From: Saprospiraceae bacterium
GTDB lineage: Bacteria; Bacteroidota; Bacteroidia; Chitinophagales; Saprospiraceae
DNA length: 64,000 bases
NCBI GenBank assembly: GCA_013214355.1
Contig: JABSSL010000006.1
Coordinates: forward strand, 1-64,000
Direction: 5' to 3'
A program made the translations under genes and the position numbers. This document shows positions 51,110-59,580 of this stretch, piece after piece; position 1 is the first letter of the stretch; each line of letters begins with the position of its first letter. The notes under the pieces were generated by a model. That model was not told the origin of the DNA, did no database searches, and was given only the letters and a program-made list of their open reading frames with translations.

Positions 51110-51900
51110 ATTATTCCACCCATACTTCCACCATCCACTTTGATCGTAGCTCCGTTCGTAGCGGCAGCCAATGGACTGCTTAAGTAAGTAATCGTACTCG
51201 CTACCTCATCCACCGTAGCAAATCGCTGCAACAAAGAGCTCGTTCGGACCTCTGCAAAGAAGGCAGCCTCAACGGCTTCTACGGATTTCCCCTCCTTTGC
51301 CGCCGCATCAGCAAGGAATTGCTCCGCGCCCTCGGATAGGGTAGAGCCAGGGGCAACCGTATTGACAGTCACAGCGGTGCCCTTAGTGAGCTGAGCCAGG
51401 CCACGAGAAATGGCGAGTAAAGCCGTTTTGGTCATGCTGTAGGCAATTAGATCAGCTGGCACCAAGGTGGCGCATTCACTGGAAATAAATAGGATTCGGC
51501 CCCAGTTTCGTTCCAACATCCCCGGTAGATAATGCCGAGAAAGACGCACGGCACTCATTACATTTACATCAAATTGGCGGTACCAATCCTCATCCTTCAT
51601 ATCAAAGAAGGAAGTGGAGGTGTAGATGCCTACATTATTGATGAGGACATCGATCGCGGGCAGTTCAGTAAACAATCTTTCCACTTCTTCAGGCTTGCCC
51701 AAATCAGCAGCTATGCCGCTGACTTGTTCTGCCTCGAATTCTTGTTGCAATTTGGCTAGGGCTGTCTCTACCCCTTTTGCCGAGCGACCATTGATGATCA
51801 CTTTAACTCCTTCTTTTAGTAGACTACGAGCCGTTGCAAATCCAATGCCAGCCGTGGAGCCTGAGATGAAGGCTGTTTTTTCTTTTATTTTAAGATCCAT
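51106..51900 (-). CDS. SDR-family oxidoreductase
   Basis: This 264-aa classical SDR has the cofactor motif SGSTAGIGFATA, NNVG, the catalytic Ser (FISSECA) and Tyr-Lys pair (YSMTK), and a C-terminal KVDGGSMGGII. It probably prefers NAD(P)H and oxidises a sugar or secondary alcohol. It is cotranscribed with the SLC5 symporter (9 bp upstream) and the dioxygenase, so it likely acts on the compound imported or made there. Confidence 0.9.
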   Translation of the reverse strand: MDLKIKEKTAFISGSTAGIGFATARSLLKEGVKVIINGRSAKGVETALAKLQQEFEAEQVSGIAADLGKPEEVERLFTELPAIDVLINNVGIYTSTSFFDMKDEDWYRQFDVNVMSAVRLSRHYLPGMLERNWGRILFISSECATLVPADLIAYSMTKTALLAISRGLAQLTKGTAVTVNTVAPGSTLSEGAEQFLADAAAKEGKSVEAVEAAFFAEVRTSSLLQRFATVDEVASTITYLSSPLAAATNGATIKVDGGSMGGII

Positions 51901-51909
51901 GATTCTGAT

Positions 51910-53586
51910 TTAAGCGATTCCCCAAGGACTAAAAATCAACCATAGCATTAGGACTAAACCAATCAAAACGACAGTGAGTATAGCATCAGTACTCCATTGC
52001 CGACTAGCAGTACCGTCTCTTTCCTGGAAGGTAACCAAGGAAAGATCTTTGTCTACTGGAGCGGTAGTGAATTTACTCACCAACATTAAAATAGCTGCAC
52101 AAAGAATAAATAGGAATAAGGCAAAGTGTAAGAAATTAATGCCTAAGAAAAGACTTAGGAAGGAGCCATCTGCAACGGCCAAACTTCCTTCATTACTCAT
52201 AAATTCGGTCACTAATCGGATCAAACCGATTATAAATCCTGACCACAGGGCCACGATCGCCCCTCGGGCATTGATCCATTTGTAGAAAAGGCCGAACAAG
52301 AAAACGGCCGCGATCGGAGGAGAGATATAAGCCTGTACACTTTGTAGATAATGGAAAATGCCCCCACCCATTAGCGCTTTCATAAATGGGATCCACCCTA
52401 AACTTACAATCACCAATACTACCGTAGCCAACTGCCCAAAGCGCACCAGATCCTTCTCCGTAGCATTCGGCCGCATTTGCTGGTAGAAGTCTATCGTTAG
52501 TAGGGTAGAGCTAGAATTAAAAGCTGATGAAAGTGAACTCATCAGTGCCGCCAATAATCCGGCTATGGCTAGGCCCTTTATACCAACAGGAAGAAAAGTG
52601 GTAATCATGGTAGGCAGTGCCTGATCCGCATTATCCATGGAAAAGCTGATCACGCCTTTCTGCATCAAGGCATAAGCAATCACGCCGGGAATAAAGAAGA
52701 TAAAAACAGGTAATAACTTCAGGTAGCCAGCAAAAAGTGCTCCTTTTCTGGCATTGGACACGTCTTTAGCCGACAAGGTACGCTGAACAATATATTGATC
52801 CGTACACCAATACCACACCCCTAGAATGGGTGCCCCGAACAGCATACCGGTCCAAGGGTATTCCGTGTCGGACATTGGTCGCCACAGGTTGAAGAAACTA
52901 TCTACAGATGGATTTCCACTTTCCTGTGCCGCTACTGTTAGCGTATCTACCATTTCATTCCATCCACCCAACTGATACAAGCCAAAAAAGGTGACGGCTA
53001 GGGTCCCGAGAAGTAGGATAAATGCCTGTACCATGTCTGTATAGATCACGGCTTTCAGTCCTCCTAAAACCGTGTAGAACCCGGTAGCAATAACCGTGAT
53101 GATAGCTCCGGTCCAGAAGGGGATGCCTATCGTTTCGAAGACAAGTGCTCCCGCAAAGATGATCAAGGAGATCTTGGTGATTACGTATGCGAGAATGGAG
53201 ACGATGGATAAGTAGTTTCGGCAGGCCTTGGAGTAGCGTTTCTCCAAGAATTCTGGCATAGTATATACGCCTGTACGCAGATAGAATGGGACGAAGACCC
53301 AGCCCAGGAGAATCAAAACCAGTGCGGCTAGAATCTCAAAATTAGCCATGGGCATATTCCCTCTGGCCCCTGCTCCGGATACGCCTAGAATGATTTCTGA
53401 GCCGATATTGGAGGCGAATAAGGAGGCACCTACCACTAGCCAGCCTTGGCTTTTTCCCGCTAGAAAGTAATCTACTGAGGCGCCCGATTCTGATTTACTT
53501 CCGGCCGCCCATTTGGCGATCCATAGTATAATTCCGAAGTATACAAGTATAATTCCTATATCCAGTAACCCTAAGTGCTCTAGCAT
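51910..53586 (-). CDS. SLC5-family sodium/solute symporter
   Basis: This 558-aa inner-membrane transporter has about 14 helices in the SSS pattern, with the early helix DYFLAGKSQGWLVVGASLFASNIGSE, the ASNIGSEIILG segment, the sugar-type region AVIYTDMVQAFILLLGTLA, the GVWYWCTDQYIVQR loop and ALMSSLSSAFNSSSTLL. These are typical for SGLT-like sugar or inositol symporters. It is in a row with a PhyH-type dioxygenase and an SDR. Confidence 0.92.
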   Translation of the reverse strand: MLEHLGLLDIGIILVYFGIILWIAKWAAGSKSESGASVDYFLAGKSQGWLVVGASLFASNIGSEIILGVSGAGARGNMPMANFEILAALVLILLGWVFVPFYLRTGVYTMPEFLEKRYSKACRNYLSIVSILAYVITKISLIIFAGALVFETIGIPFWTGAIITVIATGFYTVLGGLKAVIYTDMVQAFILLLGTLAVTFFGLYQLGGWNEMVDTLTVAAQESGNPSVDSFFNLWRPMSDTEYPWTGMLFGAPILGVWYWCTDQYIVQRTLSAKDVSNARKGALFAGYLKLLPVFIFFIPGVIAYALMQKGVISFSMDNADQALPTMITTFLPVGIKGLAIAGLLAALMSSLSSAFNSSSTLLTIDFYQQMRPNATEKDLVRFGQLATVVLVIVSLGWIPFMKALMGGGIFHYLQSVQAYISPPIAAVFLFGLFYKWINARGAIVALWSGFIIGLIRLVTEFMSNEGSLAVADGSFLSLFLGINFLHFALFLFILCAAILMLVSKFTTAPVDKDLSLVTFQERDGTASRQWSTDAILTVVLIGLVLMLWLIFSPWGIA

Positions 53587-53659
53587 GATGTTGTGATGTG
53601 TGTGAATGGTTGGCAGTTTGTATTCGTTTCATTTGGGTAGTTGTGGGTTACATATGGCA

Positions 53660-53692
53660 CAGGTGGGTGCCGAAAACTTCGACATCCACCTG
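53660..53692. other. Intergenic hairpin between dioxygenase and symporter
   Basis: Two arms (CAGGTGGGTG... and ...CCACCTG) pair over about 14 bp, with two G-T/mismatch positions, around a short loop. There is no T tract, so it may separate expression of the two genes by RNA processing or partial termination. Confidence 0.45.
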
Positions 53693-53714
53693 GAAAGTAA
53701 GCTATGGGAAAAAA

Positions 53715-54698
53715 TTACCAGTTCTTTAATCCTAGTAGTTTTTCTCCTAGTTCCGATAATTTTGCGGTATCATATTTGGTTTGCTCCCAATTACGTGGAT
53801 CGCCAGGGAAGGCATATCCTTCAGGAGCTACGCGGTTTTTCCAAGAATTGACACGCCATTCGCGTAATGCATCATTGTTTTCTTCAGCAGGCATCATTGA
53901 AATATACTGCGCGATCCGCACTTTATCTTTGGAGCGGTTGGCACGGATACCGTGGGGCTGACAGCTATTGAAAACGAGTAGGTCACCGGCTTCCATACTG
54001 ACTTTTTGAATGTGGTCTTCAAAGCCACTGGTATCTGGCTGGAATCGATTTCTGTCTTCTGGCTGAGTGAGTTTCCAGGTATCATAGGTGCGGAAAAGTT
54101 CCGGGATGCACTGGAAGCCGCCCATGTTCTCGTCTGTTTGATCCGATAAAGCGAGCACGCCTTGTACATTCTGAGGCTTGGTCTCAGGATCGTAATCCCA
54201 GTGGATAAAGGCTTTATATTCGTGGCCGGGGCGCATGGGGAAATTGAGGTTGGCACGGTCGATGGTTACCCACAATTTTTCGGTTCCCCAAATGTCAACA
54301 AATACGTCATATACTTTCTGCATCTGGCGATTGTTCCAGAGGTGTTGGTTATTGTAAACTTCCACCATTCCAGTACCCGCCAATTCCTTCATTTTTATTT
54401 CAGCTCTTGGCGACGTGTACCAAGTCGAAGGATCATCTGCCTTCTTTTCTTCAAATTCCCATAGGAATTCTGCTGTAGCCAATGCCTGTTCTCTCGGTAC
54501 CGCCTGCTTAATCACAATGTAGCCATTGTGCTTCCAGAAGGCCCATTGTTCTTCAGTCAATATACGTAGAGGCTCACCGTTTGGACGGTCATTTAATTTA
54601 ATCTTACTGGTCTTGGCAGTCGATGGATTGCCAGGAATGTCTTTATGTGCATTGTTAGGAACCATAGTAGGTGCCATCGTTGGATTTGTATCTTTCAT
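53715..54698 (-). CDS. Phytanoyl-CoA dioxygenase (PhyH)-family protein
   Basis: This 327-aa protein has the Fe(II)/2-oxoglutarate dioxygenase fold: ILTEEQWAFWKHNGYIVIK start, iron ligands in FIHWDYD (His, Asp) and PHGIRANRS (His, with the Arg for 2-oxoglutarate). PhyH-type proteins hydroxylate a wide range of organic compounds. A -7 box lies 34 bp upstream. It is first of the dioxygenase-symporter-SDR row and divergent from an AraC regulator, which is likely to control it. Confidence 0.88.
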   Translation of the reverse strand: MKDTNPTMAPTMVPNNAHKDIPGNPSTAKTSKIKLNDRPNGEPLRILTEEQWAFWKHNGYIVIKQAVPREQALATAEFLWEFEEKKADDPSTWYTSPRAEIKMKELAGTGMVEVYNNQHLWNNRQMQKVYDVFVDIWGTEKLWVTIDRANLNFPMRPGHEYKAFIHWDYDPETKPQNVQGVLALSDQTDENMGGFQCIPELFRTYDTWKLTQPEDRNRFQPDTSGFEDHIQKVSMEAGDLLVFNSCQPHGIRANRSKDKVRIAQYISMMPAEENNDALREWRVNSWKNRVAPEGYAFPGDPRNWEQTKYDTAKLSELGEKLLGLKNW

Positions 54699-54732
54699 CT
54701 TGTTAGATTTTTATTGTTCGTTGTTGATAGTA

Positions 54733-54740
54733 CAAATATA
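54733..54740 (-). promoter_or_regulatory. -7 box of the dioxygenase/symporter/SDR operon
   Basis: On the minus strand this reads TATATTTG, a perfect TAnnTTTG, 34 bp before the ATG at 54698. The region up to the AraC gene is AT-rich and could hold its operator. Confidence 0.55.
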
Positions 54741-54852
54741 GCGGACTGGATGGCCTCACTGCCAGCCTCATTTTGCTCATTTTTTGAATAATATTGACTA
54801 TTTTGCCTCAGTAAGTTGTTATAATCATCTATTTTGGTCAAATATTGTCTAG

Positions 54853-55707
54853 TTGCGCACACAATTTGAAAATATACAGCCCGATGCAAATAGCTCTTTT
54901 CGCCTTTTGCATAATCCGAGGTTGAGTGACCTCTTCTACTGGCATTTTCATCCAGAATACGAATTGGTATACATTGATGGGGCCAATGGGACTCGACATG
55001 TGGGTGATCATGCCTCTCGTTACCAGGGCAGTGACTTGGTTTTGATTGGGTCTAATATTCCACACTTAAACTTTGATCATGGTGTGAAAACGGATTATGA
55101 AAAAGTAGTCCTACAAATTCAACTGAGTTTTAAGGAGGAGGTATTGGCTGCTGTGCCCGAATTAGAAACCATCAATAAACTGTTTACAGAATCTCAACAC
55201 GGGATCGCTTTTACCGGGCAAACCAAAGCTGAAATTGGACAGCGACTTAAAGGTTTTCATCGACTATCTCCCTTTCGCCAGTTTTTAGAAGCCATCGATA
55301 TCTTTCGGGAGTTGTCCTTAAGCGAGGAAAAGGAGTTATTGCACGATGCGCCTTATGTTAACCAATATAGCTTTAAGGAGCAGCAACGTCTTAGAGCCGT
55401 TTATGCCTTTATTGATCAAAACTACCAACGAAAAATAGAAGTTGATGAAGTAGCGGCACTATGTAATCTCAGCAAAGCCGCCTTTTGTCGATATTTTAAG
55501 AAAGCGGCTGGCAATACCTTTATCAATTTCCTGAACCAGTATCGTATTAGTAAGGCCAAACGATTATTATTGGTGGGAAAAAATGTCAGCGAGACTTGCT
55601 ACGAATGCGGTTTTGAGAGCCTTTCTTATTTTAATCGCACTTTCAAACGGATTAGTGGCGAGAATCCAATGGCGTTTAAACAACGGCATCTGCGTGGGCG
55701 GGCGTAA
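54853..55707 (+). CDS. AraC-family transcription regulator
   Basis: This 284-aa regulator has an N-terminal cupin-like sensor (YWHFHPEYELVYIDGANG, LVLIGSNIPHL) and a C-terminal AraC-type HTH pair (VDEVAALCNLSKAAFCRYFKK, NVSETCYECGFESLSYFNRT). A TAG lies in frame directly before the TTG at 54853 and no Met follows for a long stretch, so TTG is the only usable start. It is divergent from the dioxygenase operon, its probable target, and may respond to a sugar or related substrate. Confidence 0.92.
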   Translation: MRTQFENIQPDANSSFRLLHNPRLSDLFYWHFHPEYELVYIDGANGTRHVGDHASRYQGSDLVLIGSNIPHLNFDHGVKTDYEKVVLQIQLSFKEEVLAAVPELETINKLFTESQHGIAFTGQTKAEIGQRLKGFHRLSPFRQFLEAIDIFRELSLSEEKELLHDAPYVNQYSFKEQQRLRAVYAFIDQNYQRKIEVDEVAALCNLSKAAFCRYFKKAAGNTFINFLNQYRISKAKRLLLVGKNVSETCYECGFESLSYFNRTFKRISGENPMAFKQRHLRGRA

Positions 55708-55774
55708 TTTGGAAGAACTAGGAACAAGTTCTAACATTCAGTATGGAAAATCAATTCATAAGTGGGCTTAATTT

Positions 55775-55823
55775 CACTCCTTCAGTCTTCCATTTTAGGT
55801 CTGGTCTGGAGACTGAAGGAGTG
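55775..55823. terminator. Bidirectional terminator between AraC and LamG genes
   Basis: A perfect 14-bp stem (CACTCCTTCAGTCT / AGACTGAAGGAGTG) with a 21-nt loop lies between the convergent AraC and LamG-Vps62-like genes. Confidence 0.75.
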
Positions 55824-55865
55824 CTTACATTGATTGTGTCTAAGTAGCGTGAGACTACTGAGTAC

Positions 55866-57236
55866 TTATTTTTGCTCTAGAGGTGCTTCGCCTCCATTTA
55901 TGGCTTGAGGATCAATGCAAAATAATAACGGACTATCGCTTCCAGGTTGGTCACGAGAAGTCAGGGCTATAAACGTACCGCAAGTAATGGCATTGGCCGC
56001 CGCCCCAACAATGGTCCAGGCACTGAATGGGGTTCTAGCTCCAGTATTGCTATCATCCCAAATCATGGAACCAACTTTTCCTGGAACCAACAGATCGGCT
56101 CTAACACATCTGATGGCATCTAGCGCTGGCTTGTTGTACCCCGACTGACAAACGACCCCTAAGGCTCGATAACCTTCGGGAGCAATTGGACGCCAGAAGG
56201 AACCATCCCTAGCAGCCCCTGAGCCCGAATCTTTCCAGATGAGTTCAAAATCTACGGGCGGAGCTAAAACCCCTTCTTCTAATGGTTTAACGAGTTGAAC
56301 ACTACCCGCGGGCGGAGCTCCATAACCCCTTTGGGCAAAATCTCCTAAAGAATAATAACCATCTGGCACCTCGGGTCTATAAAATGAACCATCATACTGC
56401 CCTTCACTCTTTCTATCATTCCATCGAAGCGTAAAATTTTCCGCTGGGAGTAGCTCGATTTTCGCTTGAGATGGTACTTCTATAAAATTGGAAGTCTCTC
56501 CATTCAATAGGAATCCCCTTAAGGTACCACTGTAACTACCCTTACTATCTTCTACTTGACTAATGCTGGTATTGTCTCCTCCCGCTTGGCCTTGATTAAA
56601 ATTATATTCAGCGACTAAGCCTTCTGTACCTGACTGGCCTGGCATTCGGACTGTGCTCCAAAGACGGACGTAATCCATGGTACCTTTGAAGTATCTGGTA
56701 TTGTTGGTAACATTGGTGCCCAAAACGACTTCGTAAGGTGTTCCATCAAAATCAGGAATAGTCCCAGAAGAAGAGGCTTCTAAGGCTCCGTCGAGGTAAA
56801 GATGTAATTTCTTATCATCGTCTTTGACCATCATAAAGTGATGCCATTCTCCATCATTGACTGCCGTGTTGCTTCTGATATCCAGGCCTCCAGCATTACG
56901 CGGGGGATTTCGGATAATACATCGTAATTTCTCGCCGGAAATCTCTGCATAAATGGCGGTGGATGACCCTGTCCGAACATTAAAGATTGCACCACGTTCT
57001 CCTTTAAACCTCCCTTCTATGGTGAAACTTCCAGCGTAGGAAGGTACCTGCCCAATCAACACATAGTCATCATCCCCAGAAAAATTCAATGCCCTATTTT
57101 CGGGCATATCATTATTAATGGTGTCCCCCCTACTCCAGGCATTCAAATCATCCAGCGTAAACCCACCTTGAGCGGATAGGTTCAGAAACAATAAACTGAA
57201 CCCTATTCCTAGTAATAAATTTCTGCTATTCATCAT
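55866..57236 (-). CDS. Secreted LamG-like and Vps62-related domain protein
   Basis: This 456-aa exported protein has a signal peptide (about 2-22, LLFLNLSAQG), a LamG/concanavalin-like domain (YVLIGQVPSYAGSFTIEGRF, HHFMMVKDDDKKLHLYLDG, YFKGTMDYVRLW, about 45-205) and a C-terminal part with two repeats resembling the plant DUF946/Vps62 family (YDGSFYRPEVPDGYYSLGDF, RDGSFWRPIAPEGYRALGVV). No T9SS sorting domain is present. It lies 9 bp downstream of the tail-collar gene and should be cotranscribed with it. Role unknown; carbohydrate or surface binding is plausible. Confidence 0.82.
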   Translation of the reverse strand: MMNSRNLLLGIGFSLLFLNLSAQGGFTLDDLNAWSRGDTINNDMPENRALNFSGDDDYVLIGQVPSYAGSFTIEGRFKGERGAIFNVRTGSSTAIYAEISGEKLRCIIRNPPRNAGGLDIRSNTAVNDGEWHHFMMVKDDDKKLHLYLDGALEASSSGTIPDFDGTPYEVVLGTNVTNNTRYFKGTMDYVRLWSTVRMPGQSGTEGLVAEYNFNQGQAGGDNTSISQVEDSKGSYSGTLRGFLLNGETSNFIEVPSQAKIELLPAENFTLRWNDRKSEGQYDGSFYRPEVPDGYYSLGDFAQRGYGAPPAGSVQLVKPLEEGVLAPPVDFELIWKDSGSGAARDGSFWRPIAPEGYRALGVVCQSGYNKPALDAIRCVRADLLVPGKVGSMIWDDSNTGARTPFSAWTIVGAAANAITCGTFIALTSRDQPGSDSPLLFCIDPQAINGGEAPLEQK

Positions 57237-57245
57237 GGTGTAATT

Positions 57246-57941
57246 TTAACTTCTTGATGGGTATGTTCCTTGAAGTGCAATGATGTATCTCATACCTAAA
57301 TATGGATTCCTAACAGAAAAGTATTGGCCACCTCCTACATTGTTGCCTCCACTACCGCTAAGCTGGCTATTGGCTTCATTACCCACCGTAACAAATGATT
57401 TAGCTCCTTTTATATAGAGCTCCGATGTTTTAGTAGGGTCCAGTTCAAAGCCCGGAATTGTAGATCCGCCATAATTGTGGTTGTGAGGCGGTAGGTTGTT
57501 TTGCGTTAAGGTTACGGATTCTCGCCCTGATTTCTCGCCCTGATTAACTATTGACAATCCAGGTCCGGATCCAACACCAACCGGTACCCTTCCTCTTAGA
57601 TCTGGTAAGGCAAAAGTGGTGCGGCCGTCACCACCATACATGGTGCCTAGTATTGAAAACAAAGCTGAATACTGAGAAATGGGTAATAGTTGTCCCTAAC
57701 ACAAAGCCCATCCCCGTGGGGCAAAATTGCCTGCAAATAGTATTACTTCCCCCAAAAAAGGATCGTTTGATACGTCCTCCCCTTTTTCAATATTTTTCAA
57801 ACTGGCCAATTCTTCTTTCATCTGTTCCAACTCGACAATGATGTCTTGATTGGATCGCTCTGTGACCGTTGAAGAAGTAAGAAATAAGCAAGCTATCAGG
57901 GCAATACATGCCACTGGGAGTAAATAAGAGCTCTTTTTCAT
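57246..57941 (-). pseudogene. Phage tail-collar (MdpB-like) protein gene interrupted by an amber codon
   Basis: The gene encodes a hydrophobic N-terminus (a signal or membrane anchor), a short coiled coil (DIIVELEQMKEELASLKNI) and a tail-collar domain (GEVILFAGNFAPRGWALC, GQLLPISQYSALFSILGTMY, GGDGRTTFALPDLRGRVPVG). In the collar motif WALCxGQLLPIS the x codon is TAG (57696-57698), so the frame is broken although everything before and after is intact. Homologues have Asn, Asp or Glu there; a GAG-to-TAG change would explain it. Collar proteins are known from phage tails and as free-standing microcystin-dependent-protein-like genes. It is followed by the LamG-Vps62 gene, 9 bp away. Confidence 0.85.
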
Positions 57942-58702
57942 TTTTTGACGTTTTTGCGTTAAATGTTTTAAATCAGTTCGGTGTATAGCGGTTTTTTGTG
58001 AAAAACTAACAGCCTAATTTATCTAAGCATTCCCTAAGTGCTTATCTCACCCTACGGATCGTCCTAATAGCTGTTGTACTTTTCCTGCTGTGGACTATCC
58101 TGACGCTGCCTCGATTCAAAAGACAGGACAAATAAGCCCTTGAAAAACCCCTTTATATCGAGCACAGACGGAGTTTGACTATGATGCTGTCTAGGTGCGC
58201 CTTGACTCACACAGCCATCACTGACTGGGCAAGCCATTCTATCCTTCTTACTTCAGTTAATAGTGCCGGATGTGATAGGGCCTATGGCCTGTTTTGCTAA
58301 TTTAATGGTACCCTTCCTCAGCACAGCGATAAGGTGCAAGTATCTACATCGATAGCAGACGGTTGCCCTTGCCACTTTGTGTACATTGGGAACGGGAGCT
58401 GCTTATCCTCAAAATATCAACCCCTCGGTTGATTGGATCTAAGCTAGATAGTTGCAATAGGTATCCGATTCCGGTTGGGTACCTAAGTTAATCATTATTC
58501 AATCAACTTTTGACTATACTAGAGATTTTTCAAAGTTGATGACCTGTGATGGCAGCTGAGTGTTATTTTCCAAGATCGGGCTATATTTTTCGAAGCTCTA
58601 TTCTTCGATATAACGGCATGGACGCTCTACACTATGTTTTATTTTAAATAGTTTTGGAACTAAACTAAGTCAAGGTGAGTTGGAACTCATAAAACCAAAA
58701 CC
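57942..58702. other. 760-bp intergenic region
   Basis: No convincing gene is found. One open stretch of 41 codons (58010-58135, plus strand) encodes a hydrophobic segment but has no start codon, so it may be a remnant. The -7 box at 58649-58656 belongs to the DUF4291 gene. The rest shows no repeat or RNA structure that I can support. Confidence 0.55.
58649..58656 (+). promoter_or_regulatory. -7 box of the DUF4291 gene
   Basis: TAGTTTTG matches TAnnTTTG, 46 bp before the ATG at 58703. No -33 TTG is visible at the usual distance. Confidence 0.45.
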
Positions 58703-59344
58703 ATGAAACTAAGAACTATTCCTTACCAGGATTATGAGAAGGATCTACCGCAGTCAGGACAGCACATCTTAGCCCAGCAAAATGCTGACGCTGTCATTGT
58801 TTACCAGGCCTTCAATCCCCGTATTGCCTCCTATGCCGCAGCACATCAAATCTTTGGAGGCGATCATTACAGTTACAACCGCATGACCTGGATCAAACCG
58901 AATTTCCTATGGATGATGTATCGTTGTGGTTGGGCGATGAAAGAAAATCAGAAGCGAGTACTCGCCATTGAAATAGCTAAAGAGCACTTTGATGAAATTC
59001 TAGCTGGAGCGGTGCATTCTGCTTTTAAGGCAGATAAGTATGAAAATGTGGAGACCTGGCAGGCTGCGGTGAAGAATTCCAATGTTCGTCTGCAATGGGA
59101 TCCAGATCACGATCCATACGGATGCAAATTGGAGCGACGAGCTATACAACTAGGCATGCGAGGGGAGATGCAAACGCTATTTGGCAAAGAGTGGATTCGG
59201 TCAATCGAGGATATCACTGACTTCGTTTTGGAGCAGGGGAAACTTGTACAGGCGAAGGCACTGGATCAACTGCTGGTGGTTCAGGAAGAGGTTTACTTAC
59301 CAAATTCTGACCGGGTGGATCTGGTGAAACTTGGATTAGACTAA
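58703..59344 (+). CDS. DUF4291-family protein
   Basis: This 213-aa protein matches DUF4291 (VIVYQAFNPRIASYAAAHQ, YNRMTWIKPNFLWMMYRCGW, NQKRVLAIEIAKEHFDEIL, VRLQWDPDHDPYGCKLERRAIQLGMRG). Its function is not known. It is a single gene with its own promoter and is followed by inverted-repeat element B. Confidence 0.88.
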   Translation: MKLRTIPYQDYEKDLPQSGQHILAQQNADAVIVYQAFNPRIASYAAAHQIFGGDHYSYNRMTWIKPNFLWMMYRCGWAMKENQKRVLAIEIAKEHFDEILAGAVHSAFKADKYENVETWQAAVKNSNVRLQWDPDHDPYGCKLERRAIQLGMRGEMQTLFGKEWIRSIEDITDFVLEQGKLVQAKALDQLLVVQEEVYLPNSDRVDLVKLGLD

Positions 59345-59351
59345 GAGTATA

Positions 59352-59511
59352 TTTAAAAATCCAGAATTGTCCCTGTCCGGCGGCCAGACGGGCGAGGGCG
59401 AGCAAATTTTGTTCTGAGTGAGGCAAAAAACCTGCCTTTGCCGGCAGGCAGGTGTAGGCATATTCCGTAATCCCGGAACGGCACCTGGAAGGTACGGCGA
59501 GGATTTTTAAA
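59352..59511. repeat. MITE-like inverted-repeat element B
   Basis: A 160-bp element bounded by perfect 11-bp inverted repeats TTTAAAAATCC (59352-59362) and GGATTTTTAAA (59501-59511). Inside are a palindrome shared with element C (59372-59392) and a CCTGCC/GGCAGG hairpin (59432-59447) also found in the PPOX gene at 34541-34556. The end sequence TTTAAAAAT is shared with element A. No gene is present. Confidence 0.7.
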
Positions 59512-59580
59512 GAAGCACAGGAGAAAATGTGCCGACCCTAGCCGATTGATGGAAGTTTAAATCAGTTCATACTCTAAGCT

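Noticed and set aside
53606-53851. 81-aa plus-strand frame over the symporter/dioxygenase gap
   Set aside because: Mostly antisense to the dioxygenase and includes the intergenic hairpin.
7066-57698. Recoded TAG as a sense codon in this genome
   Set aside because: Several intact genes end in TAG (for example at 12023, 13750, 14343 and 15433), so only two sites would be read through.
57246-57941. Prophage or phage tail-like particle
   Set aside because: Only one collar gene is present; no capsid, terminase, sheath, baseplate or integrase gene lies nearby.
58010-58135. Small membrane peptide gene in the 760-bp gap
   Set aside because: The 41-codon open stretch has no start codon and no family resemblance.
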